DNA of 64,000 nucleotides from ZC4RG30 sp035556135 (GTDB lineage Bacteria; Pseudomonadota; Gammaproteobacteria; Steroidobacterales; Steroidobacteraceae), in NCBI GenBank assembly GCA_035556135.1, contig DATMFO010000008.1:1-64000 (forward strand), read 5' to 3'. The position numbers and the translations under genes are program-made. Shown in pieces: positions 57,714-64,000 of the stretch (positions are counted from its first letter, which is position 1; every line of letters starts with the position of its first letter). Under the pieces are notes generated by a model that was not told where the DNA came from, made no database searches, and saw only the letters and a program-made list of their open reading frames with translations.

Positions 57714-58187
57714 ATGCGACGCCGGGCCTGCATCACCGCTTCATTGCTGCTGCTCGCTGCCCACACCACGCTGCTGCCGGCTGCGGCGCCCGTTGCGGAC
57801 GCAACCACCCTGCGTGACATCGAGCAGCAGCAGGCGCGTGCGGCCATCGCCGGCGATCGGGCCGCGCTGGAACGCTTCTTCGCCCCCACGTTCATGCTGG
57901 TGAATCCCTCCGGCGTGCGTGTCACCCGCGCAGAACTGCTGGCCGTGCTCACCGGAGGCGGCGCCCCGCCCTACACCTCGGCCACGTATGAAACCGAGGA
58001 GGTGACCGTGCGCGGGGATGTGGCCTACACAGTCGGACTGGAAACGGTGGTATTTGGCGCCAACGTGCAGGGACTGCAGGGCGCGCAGCCCGGACAGAAG
58101 GTGCAGCGGCGGGTCACCCATGTGTGGGAGCGTCAGGGCGGGCAGTGGCGCCTGGTGCTGCGCCACGCGAGCAACGTGGCGCCCTGA
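57714..58187 (+). CDS. Secreted DUF4440/NTF2-like protein
   Basis: A 157-residue protein with a signal peptide (about residues 1-25) and a DUF4440-type NTF2 fold. The pattern runs from DIEQQQARAAIAGDRAALERF and FAPTFMLVNPSG to TRAELLAVL and a C-terminal HVWERQGGQWRLVLRHA. Ligand or catalytic role is unknown. It starts 3 nt after the dehydrogenase-like gene and is likely in the same transcript. Its 3' end faces the DUF1348 gene. Confidence 0.85.
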   Translation: MRRRACITASLLLLAAHTTLLPAAAPVADATTLRDIEQQQARAAIAGDRAALERFFAPTFMLVNPSGVRVTRAELLAVLTGGGAPPYTSATYETEEVTVRGDVAYTVGLETVVFGANVQGLQGAQPGQKVQRRVTHVWERQGGQWRLVLRHASNVAP

Positions 58188-58194
58188 CGGCGCC

Positions 58195-58674
58195 TCACAG
58201 CCCCAGCGCCGACAGGCCCGGATGGTCATCCGGACGCCTGCCGGCCGACCAGCGGAACTTGCGCTCCGGCTCGGTGATCGGCAGGTCATTGATGCTGGCA
58301 ATGCGGCGTTTCATGTAGCCGCCCTCGTCGAACTCCCAGTTCTCGTTGCCGTAGGAACGGAACCACTGCCCGGAGTCGTCGTGCCATTCGTAGGCGAAAC
58401 GCACCGCGATTCGGTTGCCGCGGAAGGCCCAGAGTTCCTTCACCAGGCGATAGTCGAGTTCGCGGCTCCACTTGCGGGTGAGGAATTCCTCGATCGCCTT
58501 GCGGCCGGCGAGAAACTCGGCGCGATTGCGCCACACGCTGTCGGGTGTGTAGGCCAGCGCGACGCGGCGCGGATCGCGGGAGTTCCAGGCATCCTCGGCC
58601 GTGCGAACTTTTCGCGTAGCGTCTTCCTCGTCGAAGGGCGGCAGGGGCGGACGTGGTTCCTCTGCGTGAGTCAT
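58195..58674 (-). CDS. DUF1348 (NTF2-like) protein
   Basis: A 159-residue cytoplasmic-type protein of the DUF1348 family, an NTF2-like fold. Characteristic strings are KVRTAEDAWNSRDP, YTPDSVWRNRAEF, FLTRKWSRELDYRL, AVRFAYEWHDDSGQWF and SYGNENWEFDEGG. Members occur widely in bacteria and fungi, with no proven activity. A perfect inverted repeat lies about 90 nt upstream. The gene is convergent with the DUF4440 gene. Confidence 0.9.
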   Translation of the reverse strand: MTHAEEPRPPLPPFDEEDATRKVRTAEDAWNSRDPRRVALAYTPDSVWRNRAEFLAGRKAIEEFLTRKWSRELDYRLVKELWAFRGNRIAVRFAYEWHDDSGQWFRSYGNENWEFDEGGYMKRRIASINDLPITEPERKFRWSAGRRPDDHPGLSALGL

Positions 58675-58763
58675 GAAGCGCTCCTATCGGCGGATTCCTA
58701 CAGGCATTGCATCGGCGGGACTACGGTGGTCAACGACGCCCGTACCTACACTGCACCAGTCAT

Positions 58764-58784
58764 AACTTTGTCCAAACCAAAGTT
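58764..58784. promoter_or_regulatory. Inverted repeat AACTTTG-N7-CAAAGTT, candidate operator
   Basis: A perfect 7-7-7 palindrome at 58764-58784 sits 90 nt upstream of DUF1348. It resembles operators of HxlR- or MarR-type redox regulators in style, but no such regulator is nearby. Confidence 0.45.
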
Positions 58785-58785
58785 G

Positions 58786-58826
58786 CCGGAGCCCTCTCGG
58801 ACAGGATGAGGGCTCCGGAAATTTTT
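58786..58826. terminator. Strong hairpin with T tract (terminator)
   Basis: An 11-bp stem CCGGAGCCCTC/GAGGGCTCCGG encloses an 11-nt loop, and the plus strand continues AAATTTTT. The minus strand has only a short TTT. It lies 25 nt past the stop of the metallo-beta-lactamase-like gene and probably ends that operon's transcript. Confidence 0.7.
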
Positions 58827-58842
58827 CCCTCGCCCGACTCGC

Positions 58843-59811
58843 CTAGACGATGGAGTGGGAGAGCTTGTTGTAGTGCGCCCACATGCTCTTGTGGGCATCG
58901 TATAGAGCCTTGTCGGGATCGGCCCAGGTGCGGGGCAGGTCACTGAGCAGGTTGGCGCGCTGCATGTCTTCGGTGGTGAACCCCTTGCGCATGGCCTCGG
59001 ACACGCGCTCGAACATCCCCTTCAGCGCCTCGGTCTCGGTGCCCACCTCGGCGCGCGAGATCACCCCGCCCGTGGAGGCCACGATTTTCGTCTGCGCATC
59101 GCCCCTGGCGAGCAGGGCCTCCTGCGAATCGACGCGGCCACCGACCCAGCCGCCCTCGAACCAGCAGATCAGCGGATCGGAGACCGGCGCCACCGAATCA
59201 CCCACCGCCAGCACGTTGGAATCCCTGAACCAGACGTACAGGTCGCCGTCGGTATGCGGCTGCTGCAGGTAACCGTATTCGATGTGCTCGCCGCCGAAGG
59301 TGAACTCCTTGCTGCCGAGGTAGAACACCTCGGTGGGCACAGCGACCTTCTCGCGCGCGGGAAGATAGCGGTCTTCGCCTGGCACATATTGGCGCGCGCG
59401 CATGCGCTGTGCGGCCTTGGCATGGGCGATCACCTTCGCGCCGCCAGTGGCGAACACGTCGTTGCCGCCGGTGACCGCCTCGTGCCAGTGCGTGTTGATC
59501 ACGGTGGTAACGGGGGTGTCGCCAGCAAAGCGCTTCAGCTCGGCCTGCAATGCAGCGGTGGCACCGGCGGCACCGGTGTCGACCAGCAGCACCCCTGCAT
59601 CGCTGCGCAGCGCCAGCACGTTGCCGCCCGCGCCACTTACCAGCAGCAGGCGATCTGCCAGCGGCGTGGCCTTTGGCGTGTACTTCACCGCCTTCGCCGC
59701 CCCACCCCGGCCGGCACCCTGCGTGGCGCAGCCCATCACCGACAGGCCGGCGGCAGCACCCAGCGTCAGCCGCAGCGCATCGCGGCGGTTCAGGTCACGA
59801 CCCACGCTCAC
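58843..59811 (-). CDS. Metallo-beta-lactamase-fold protein with altered metal motif
   Basis: A 322-residue protein with a Tat-like signal (NRRDALRLTLGAAAG) ending in a possible lipobox (VMGC). The MBL fold is visible: LLLVSGAGGNVLALRSDAG, VLLVDTGAAG and GYLQQPHTDGDLYVWF. The usual HxHxDH metal motif reads THWHEAVTGGN (His108, His110), so its Asp and third His are Ala112 and Val113. The second metal site is probably lost. GTG start overlaps the stop of the DUF1552 gene (GTGA). Third gene of the operon. Confidence 0.85.
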   Translation of the reverse strand: MSVGRDLNRRDALRLTLGAAAGLSVMGCATQGAGRGGAAKAVKYTPKATPLADRLLLVSGAGGNVLALRSDAGVLLVDTGAAGATAALQAELKRFAGDTPVTTVINTHWHEAVTGGNDVFATGGAKVIAHAKAAQRMRARQYVPGEDRYLPAREKVAVPTEVFYLGSKEFTFGGEHIEYGYLQQPHTDGDLYVWFRDSNVLAVGDSVAPVSDPLICWFEGGWVGGRVDSQEALLARGDAQTKIVASTGGVISRAEVGTETEALKGMFERVSEAMRKGFTTEDMQRANLLSDLPRTWADPDKALYDAHKSMWAHYNKLSHSIV

Positions 59812-61142
59812 ACTCCCGCGATGTAGCCGGTGCTGTCGCCGAGTTTCTCGCGCGGGATGCCCAGCTTGTTGAGCACCGTGAGGTGCAGGTTGGCGATGGG
59901 CGTCTTCTCGGGCGGCACGATGTGCCGGCCGCCCTTGAGCTTGCCGTTGCCGCCGCCCACCAGGATCACCGGCAGCGGGTAGTTGTTGTGCCGGTCGCTG
60001 TTGCTCATGTTCGAGCCGTACATGAAGATCGAATGATCGAGCAGCGTGCCATCGCCATCGGGCGTGGCGGCCATCTTGTCGAGGAATTTCGCGAACTGCT
60101 CCATGTGCCAGGTCTGCACGCGGGTGAGCTTCTCCAGCCGGTCGCGGTCATTGGCATGGTGCGAGAGCGGGTGGAAGGAATCCGGCACGTTGATGAACGG
60201 ATAATTCCGGTTCGTCCCCTCGGCCACCATGATGTAGGAGACCACGCGCGTGAGGTTGGCCTGGTAGGCCAGCGCGATCAGGTCGAACATCATCTTCACC
60301 TGCTCGTCGAAGGCATCCAGCTGCCCCACCGGCGCATTCGGCAGCTTCACGCTGGAAAGATCGCGTGCCTTGGCCTTTTCCAGCCGCCGCTCGATCTCGC
60401 GCACGGTCTCCAGGTAGCTGTCGAGAACACGCTTGTCTTCCGGACCCACCTCCGCGCGCAGCGACCTGGTGCGCTCTGCGATCAGGTCGAGGATGCTGGT
60501 GGTCTGGCGCGAGATCAGCGCACGCTCGGCGTCGGTGTCACCCTCGCCAAAGAGCTGCAGGAACACCTTGCGCGGGTTGAACTCCATCGGCAGCGGCGTG
60601 TGCGCATCGCGGAACGACAGCGTGGTGCTGTAGAAGCCGCCGCCGGCGGCGGACTGGATGGTGGTTTCGGCCGCCACCTCCAGTGAGGGCAGCGCTGTTT
60701 CCTGGCCGATGGCCCCTGCGATCACCTGGTCGAGCGTGATGGCCATGTTCGCGCCCGGCGTGCCGCCCGGCGGCCGCGTCGAGGACAACCATGTGGCCGG
60801 ATTCAGCGTATGCACCGAGCCCGCGCTGGCCGCGTTCTCCAGGTTGGCGAAGGACAGCAGCTGCTGCTTGTGCTTCTCCAGCGGCTTCATGATGCGGTTC
60901 AGCGTGAAGTTCGCGCCCTCGCCTGACGGCGTCCAGGCGTCGACTTCCTTGCCGTAGGGCGTGTTGTCCATGATGGCGCCGTGCGGGATGTAGAAGAACC
61001 CGACGCGCGGCCTGGGTACCGCGGCGGTCTTCTCCATGGCCGTGGCCGCGGGAATCATCGCGTCCAGCAGCGGCAGGGCCAGTGACACACCCATGCCCTT
61101 CAGCGTGGCACGGCGGGATATGTGCTTCTTGGTGAGGAACAT
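59808..61142 (-). CDS. DUF1552 secreted protein
   Basis: The 444-residue protein has a Tat-like start (KKHISRRATLKG) and the DUF1552 pattern: RVGFFYIPHGAIMDN, PLEKHKQQLLSFANLENA and HTLNPATWLSS near the N-terminus, SFHPLSHHAND and GTLLDHSIFMYGSNMSN later. DUF1552 proteins are paired with DUF1592-type cytochromes in planctomycetes, acidobacteria, myxobacteria and some gammaproteobacteria; they resemble the sulfatase-like DUF1501 group but their reaction is unknown. It lies 10 nt after the DUF1592 gene, and its stop overlaps the MBL gene start. All three are one operon. Confidence 0.9.
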   Translation of the reverse strand: MFLTKKHISRRATLKGMGVSLALPLLDAMIPAATAMEKTAAVPRPRVGFFYIPHGAIMDNTPYGKEVDAWTPSGEGANFTLNRIMKPLEKHKQQLLSFANLENAASAGSVHTLNPATWLSSTRPPGGTPGANMAITLDQVIAGAIGQETALPSLEVAAETTIQSAAGGGFYSTTLSFRDAHTPLPMEFNPRKVFLQLFGEGDTDAERALISRQTTSILDLIAERTRSLRAEVGPEDKRVLDSYLETVREIERRLEKAKARDLSSVKLPNAPVGQLDAFDEQVKMMFDLIALAYQANLTRVVSYIMVAEGTNRNYPFINVPDSFHPLSHHANDRDRLEKLTRVQTWHMEQFAKFLDKMAATPDGDGTLLDHSIFMYGSNMSNSDRHNNYPLPVILVGGGNGKLKGGRHIVPPEKTPIANLHLTVLNKLGIPREKLGDSTGYIAGV

Positions 61143-61152
61143 CGCTTGACTC

Positions 61153-63546
61153 CTACTGTGCCGGGTGGAGCTGCGCCACCGTGGTCTTCACGTCTGGATG
61201 CGGCGGGCCCTGCAGGCGGAAGGCATCGGAATTGGCCACGGCCTGCACCAGGTCGAAGAAGCGGTATTTGCCCGGCGCCGTGTCGCGCACGATCTGCCGC
61301 ACCTGCGGCATGTCCTGCGCCTCCACCTCACGGCCGACGGCATACATCAAGAGCTTCTGCGTCAGCGACCAGGCGAACTGCTCGGGACGGCGCGCCAGGG
61401 CCTCACGCAGTTCCACCACCCCGTTGATCCGCGTGCCATCGGCCAGCACGCTGCTGGAGTCCACCGGCTGACGCGAGTCGGCCTCGCGCGTGCGCCAGAC
61501 GCCGATGGCATCGAAGTTCTCCATCGCCAGGCCCAGTGGATCGATCACGCCATGGCACTGGTTGCAGCTTTGCACGGAACGGTGCACCTCGAGGCGCTTG
61601 CGCAGCGTGGTGGCCTGCTCGCCTTCCTTGGGCGTGAGGTTGGTCTCCACGCCCGGCGGCGGTGGCGTCGGCGGCGTGCCGATGAGCCGCTCCAGTATCC
61701 ACGCGCCACGCAGCACCGGCGAAGTGCGGTCGGCATAGGAAGTGCGCAGCAGCACGGCCGCCTTGCCCAGCACGCCGAAGCGGGTCGGGTCGGTGAGCTG
61801 CACGCGGCGGAACTGCTCGCCGTTGATGCCGCGGATGCCGTAGTGCGAGGCCAGCCGCTGGTTGAGGAAGGTGTAGTCCGCATCCAGCAGGTCGAGCACG
61901 CTCCTGTTCTGCAGCAGCACCTCGCTGAGGAACAGGCGGATCTCGGTGCTGAAGTCGCTGCGCAGGCCCTCGTTGAAACTGCGGAAGATGGTGGTGTCGG
62001 GATCCACCGCCTTCAGGTCATCGACGTTGAGCCAGCGCATCGCGAAGCCGTCGACCAGCGCCATCGCGCGCTTGTCGCCCAGCATGCGCAGCACCTGCTG
62101 CTGGTACACCATGCGGTCGCTGAGCTTGCCTTCCACCGCCAGCTTGCGCAGCTCCTCGTCGGGAACGTCGCTCCACAGGAAGAACGCCAGGCGCGAGGCC
62201 AGCTCGAGGCCTGACAGCGGGTACGGTGCGTGGCCGTCGCCGCGCGGCGCAATCACGCGGTAGAGGAAGTCGGGACTGGAGATCGCGCCCATCACGATCT
62301 CCTGCACGCCGCCGTCGAAGTGGCCGATTTCCTTGCGGCCGGATTCATAGAAGCTCATCAGCCGGGCCACGTCGGCCTCGGTGGCAGGCCGTCGATAGGC
62401 ACGCGTGGCCAGCTCGCGCGCGATGCGCGTGGCGCAGGCCTTTTCCTCATCCGGCTTCGCGGGATGACAGACGAAGATGCGGTCACGGCTGGGCGAGTGG
62501 CTCAGCGAAACCTCGCCGAACGGGCCCGCGATCTCCACATTAGGCGCAATGCCGCCACCACCGCGGCCGCCACCACCACCGAATCCACCGCCGATGGTGT
62601 CATCTGAGAGCACGCGCGCCCGCTCCACCGAGGTGACGATGACCTGGTGCGAGCCCGAAGTGGCGCGGAAGGGAATGTTCTGGAAGCGCGCCATTACCTT
62701 GTCGCGGCCCAGCTGCGCTTCGCGGTCGACCAGGCCCAGGTCTTCCTTGCCGCCGAGGTCGCCCCGGAAAACCTCCTTGCCATCCACCAGCACGACGATG
62801 GTGCGGCGGAACATGGAGGCATTCGGATACAGGCCACCGGTGAGATCGTTGACGATGCTCAGCCTGTATTCGCCGTCGGCCGGGAAGAAATGCGTGATCT
62901 TCGTGCCGCCCGCGCTGCCCAGCGGCATCTCGCCGCCTTCGGACTGCGCGGAGGTATAGAGCGTCTTGCTCAGCGTGGCCTGCGGATTGCCCACGGCGCG
63001 CCTGGCGATGAAACGCGCGGCGCCGATGTACTGGTCGAGGAACGAGGGCGAGACGGTGAGCACTGCCGCGATGTTGTCGAAGCCCTCCATCTCGATCTCG
63101 GGCGGAAGCAGGTCTTCCACCTTGATCTCCACGCCCAGCAGCGTGCGCACGGCATGGGCGTATTCGGTGCGGTTGAGGCGCTGCGCGGTGACGTAGCCGG
63201 CGCGCGGGGTCTCGCGGCGTGCGTCGAGGCCGGTCTCCAGCCAGTTGATGATGCCGTCGAGCTCTGCCTGCGAGGGCTGCTTGTTGCCCGGCGGCGGCAT
63301 CAGGTGGCCGCGCAGCTTCCTGGCCACGGCCTCCCATGTCTTGATGTCGTTGGGCACGTCGGTGGGGGCGTAGGTGTCGAAAGCCACGCCGCCAGCCCAG
63401 TCGGTGGAGTTATGGCAGTCGCCGCAGAAGGTGTTGATCGCAGTAAAATGGGAGCCGGCAGCCGGTTCCGCGCCCTGGGCCAGGGCGGGCCCCAGGGCCA
63501 CCGCAGCCAGGACCGCACACAAGAAACGCTTTGGCACGATCTCCAT
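61153..63546 (-). CDS. DUF1587/1595/1592/1588/1585 heme c protein
   Basis: A 797-residue periplasmic protein with a Sec signal peptide. A CGDCHNSTDW heme c site (about residue 40) and LMPPPGNKQP precede a modular chain: DUF1587-like (LNRTEYAHAVRTLLGV), a beta-sandwich insert, DUF1595 (LATRAYRRPATEADVARLM), DUF1592 (GLELASRLAFFLWSDVPDEE), DUF1588 (GVLGKAAVLLRTSYADRTSP) with a second CNQCH heme site, and DUF1585 (WSLTQKLLMYAVGREVE). The function is unknown; it probably moves electrons or helps with degradation outside the membrane. A GGGGRGGGG-like Gly run lies near residue 330. ATG at 63546 is preferred over GTG at 63564. First gene of the operon. Confidence 0.9.
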   Translation of the reverse strand: MEIVPKRFLCAVLAAVALGPALAQGAEPAAGSHFTAINTFCGDCHNSTDWAGGVAFDTYAPTDVPNDIKTWEAVARKLRGHLMPPPGNKQPSQAELDGIINWLETGLDARRETPRAGYVTAQRLNRTEYAHAVRTLLGVEIKVEDLLPPEIEMEGFDNIAAVLTVSPSFLDQYIGAARFIARRAVGNPQATLSKTLYTSAQSEGGEMPLGSAGGTKITHFFPADGEYRLSIVNDLTGGLYPNASMFRRTIVVLVDGKEVFRGDLGGKEDLGLVDREAQLGRDKVMARFQNIPFRATSGSHQVIVTSVERARVLSDDTIGGGFGGGGGRGGGGIAPNVEIAGPFGEVSLSHSPSRDRIFVCHPAKPDEEKACATRIARELATRAYRRPATEADVARLMSFYESGRKEIGHFDGGVQEIVMGAISSPDFLYRVIAPRGDGHAPYPLSGLELASRLAFFLWSDVPDEELRKLAVEGKLSDRMVYQQQVLRMLGDKRAMALVDGFAMRWLNVDDLKAVDPDTTIFRSFNEGLRSDFSTEIRLFLSEVLLQNRSVLDLLDADYTFLNQRLASHYGIRGINGEQFRRVQLTDPTRFGVLGKAAVLLRTSYADRTSPVLRGAWILERLIGTPPTPPPPGVETNLTPKEGEQATTLRKRLEVHRSVQSCNQCHGVIDPLGLAMENFDAIGVWRTREADSRQPVDSSSVLADGTRINGVVELREALARRPEQFAWSLTQKLLMYAVGREVEAQDMPQVRQIVRDTAPGKYRFFDLVQAVANSDAFRLQGPPHPDVKTTVAQLHPAQ

Positions 63547-63618
63547 ACCCCTTGGATCAACCACCGTCCGGCCCGTTCCCGTTGATTTTAGTCGGGCTCT
63601 GTCCAGTTGGACTGCCCA

Positions 63619-63640
63619 AACTGCAACAGTTCCCTATAAT
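63619..63640 (+). promoter_or_regulatory. Candidate promoter with overlapping inverted repeat
   Basis: A consensus -10 TATAAT (63635-63640) lies 40 nt before the cytochrome c5-like start. A perfect 5-3-5 repeat AACTG-CAA-CAGTT (63619-63631) covers the spacer and -35 region. A further repeat GTCCA-GT-TGGAC (63601-63612) lies upstream. They may be regulator sites. Confidence 0.45.
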
Positions 63641-63680
63641 TCCGGGGTTTGACCTGCCCCAACTGAGCGGACTTCCCCAC

Positions 63681-64000
63681 GTGAGCAAGCAAGATACCCA
63701 TTTCTTCAATGTTTTCAGCGTCGTTCTCGGCCTGCTGGTCGCCTTTGCGATCCTGGTCTTTGCGCTGGCCCGCCATGTGGGCAAGGAGCAGAACGCCGCC
63801 GTGATGCAGGACCCGCTGCTGCAGCAGACCGTGGCTGACCGCGTGGGGGGCGGCGCGCGGGTGGCCGTGGCAGGGCAGGACAATGCCGCGCTGAAGATCG
63901 CGCCGGTGTCGCAGACGCCCACGTCGACTGCGGCCGTGGTGCTGGAAAACGGCGAACAGGTCTACAAGGCGGCCTGCACGGCTTGCCATTCGCCGGCGGT
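63681..64000 (+). CDS. Cytochrome c5-like protein (3' end missing)
   Basis: The reading frame begins with GTG at 63681 and runs off the window after about 106 residues. An N-terminal membrane anchor (NVFSVVLGLLVAFAILVFAL, about residues 10-30) is followed by a soluble part with ALKIAPVSQTP and the heme site KAACTACHSPA at the end. This is the layout of gammaproteobacterial cytochrome c5-type proteins, electron carriers at the inner membrane. The rest of the gene, including the axial Met, lies outside. Confidence 0.85.
   Translation, partial: MSKQDTHFFNVFSVVLGLLVAFAILVFALARHVGKEQNAAVMQDPLLQQTVADRVGGGARVAVAGQDNAALKIAPVSQTPTSTAAVVLENGEQVYKAACTACHSPA

Noticed and set aside
1..64000. CRISPR arrays, insertion sequences, prophage or toxin-antitoxin modules
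   Set aside because: No regular repeat array, transposase, phage structural gene or paired toxin-antitoxin genes could be seen.

Overview
The window is about 64 kb of GC-rich (roughly two-thirds G+C), densely coded bacterial chromosome with no transposase, integrase, phage gene or CRISPR array. The order polA - (MFS gene) - engB - diheme cytochrome c4 - DsbA-like oxidoreductase - corA is a gammaproteobacterial neighbourhood (compare polA-engB-cc4-dsbA in Pseudomonas). A lipoprotein LptM, a MetY-type sulfhydrylase and a cytochrome c5-like gene agree with this. Three TonB receptors, a tannase-type esterase, a PQQ glucose dehydrogenase and a DUF1592/DUF1552 module suggest a free-living, carbon-scavenging environmental lineage such as Steroidobacteraceae or another Xanthomonadales relative. 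That placement is inference; no marker here fixes the genus.

Region 1 (1-16.3 kb): the end of a secreted beta-helix protein, a TonB receptor, an MFS pump coupled to a GIY-YIG-like protein, an MscS channel, a membrane glucose dehydrogenase with a small membrane partner, an OsmC peroxidase, a secreted beta-propeller, a redoxin lipoprotein paired with a heme/copper monooxygenase-like protein, a lipoprotein and another MFS pump. Region 2 (16.4-23 kb): an HPII-type catalase with a ferritin-like protein, a DUF4382 lipoprotein, a class C beta-lactamase-fold hydrolase and a VOC protein. Region 3 (23-32.2 kb): the housekeeping block (membrane protein, lptM, polA, Tet-like MFS, a possible Spot 42/ErsA-position small RNA, engB, cytochrome c4, DsbA-like, corA), then an orphan gene and tRNA-Arg(CCG).

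Region 4 (32.2-42.5 kb) is the most unusual part. It holds a secreted protein with three NTF2-like domains and a three-gene operon of unrecognised envelope proteins. Divergent from that operon is a single polypeptide joining an OmpR/CadC-type winged helix, a Ser/Thr kinase, one membrane span and a periplasmic TPR region. Its stop codon overlaps the start of a TonB receptor. A 9-bp inverted pair lies in the shared promoter region. I read this as a candidate one-component transenvelope sensor built around a TonB receptor.

Region 5 (42.5-53.4 kb): a DEAD-box helicase, a tannase-family lipoprotein, a QueC-like PP-loop protein, a VOC protein, a regulator with a beta-propeller partner, a secreted orphan, remnants of decayed genes, an XRE regulator facing a rhombotarget (GlyGly-CTERM) lipoprotein across a perfect 19-bp palindrome, and metY. 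Region 6 (53.4-64 kb): a large TonB receptor, a 3-hydroxyacyl-CoA dehydrogenase-like enzyme, two NTF2-fold proteins, a three-gene operon (DUF1592-type cytochrome, DUF1552, metallo-beta-lactamase fold protein with a damaged metal motif) and the start of a cytochrome c5-like gene.

The functions are mostly independent. Recurring themes are outer-membrane uptake with periplasmic oxidation (TonB, PQQ, cytochromes, copper oxygenase), oxidative-stress defence (OsmC, catalase, ferritin-like) and many NTF2-fold and beta-propeller secreted proteins.
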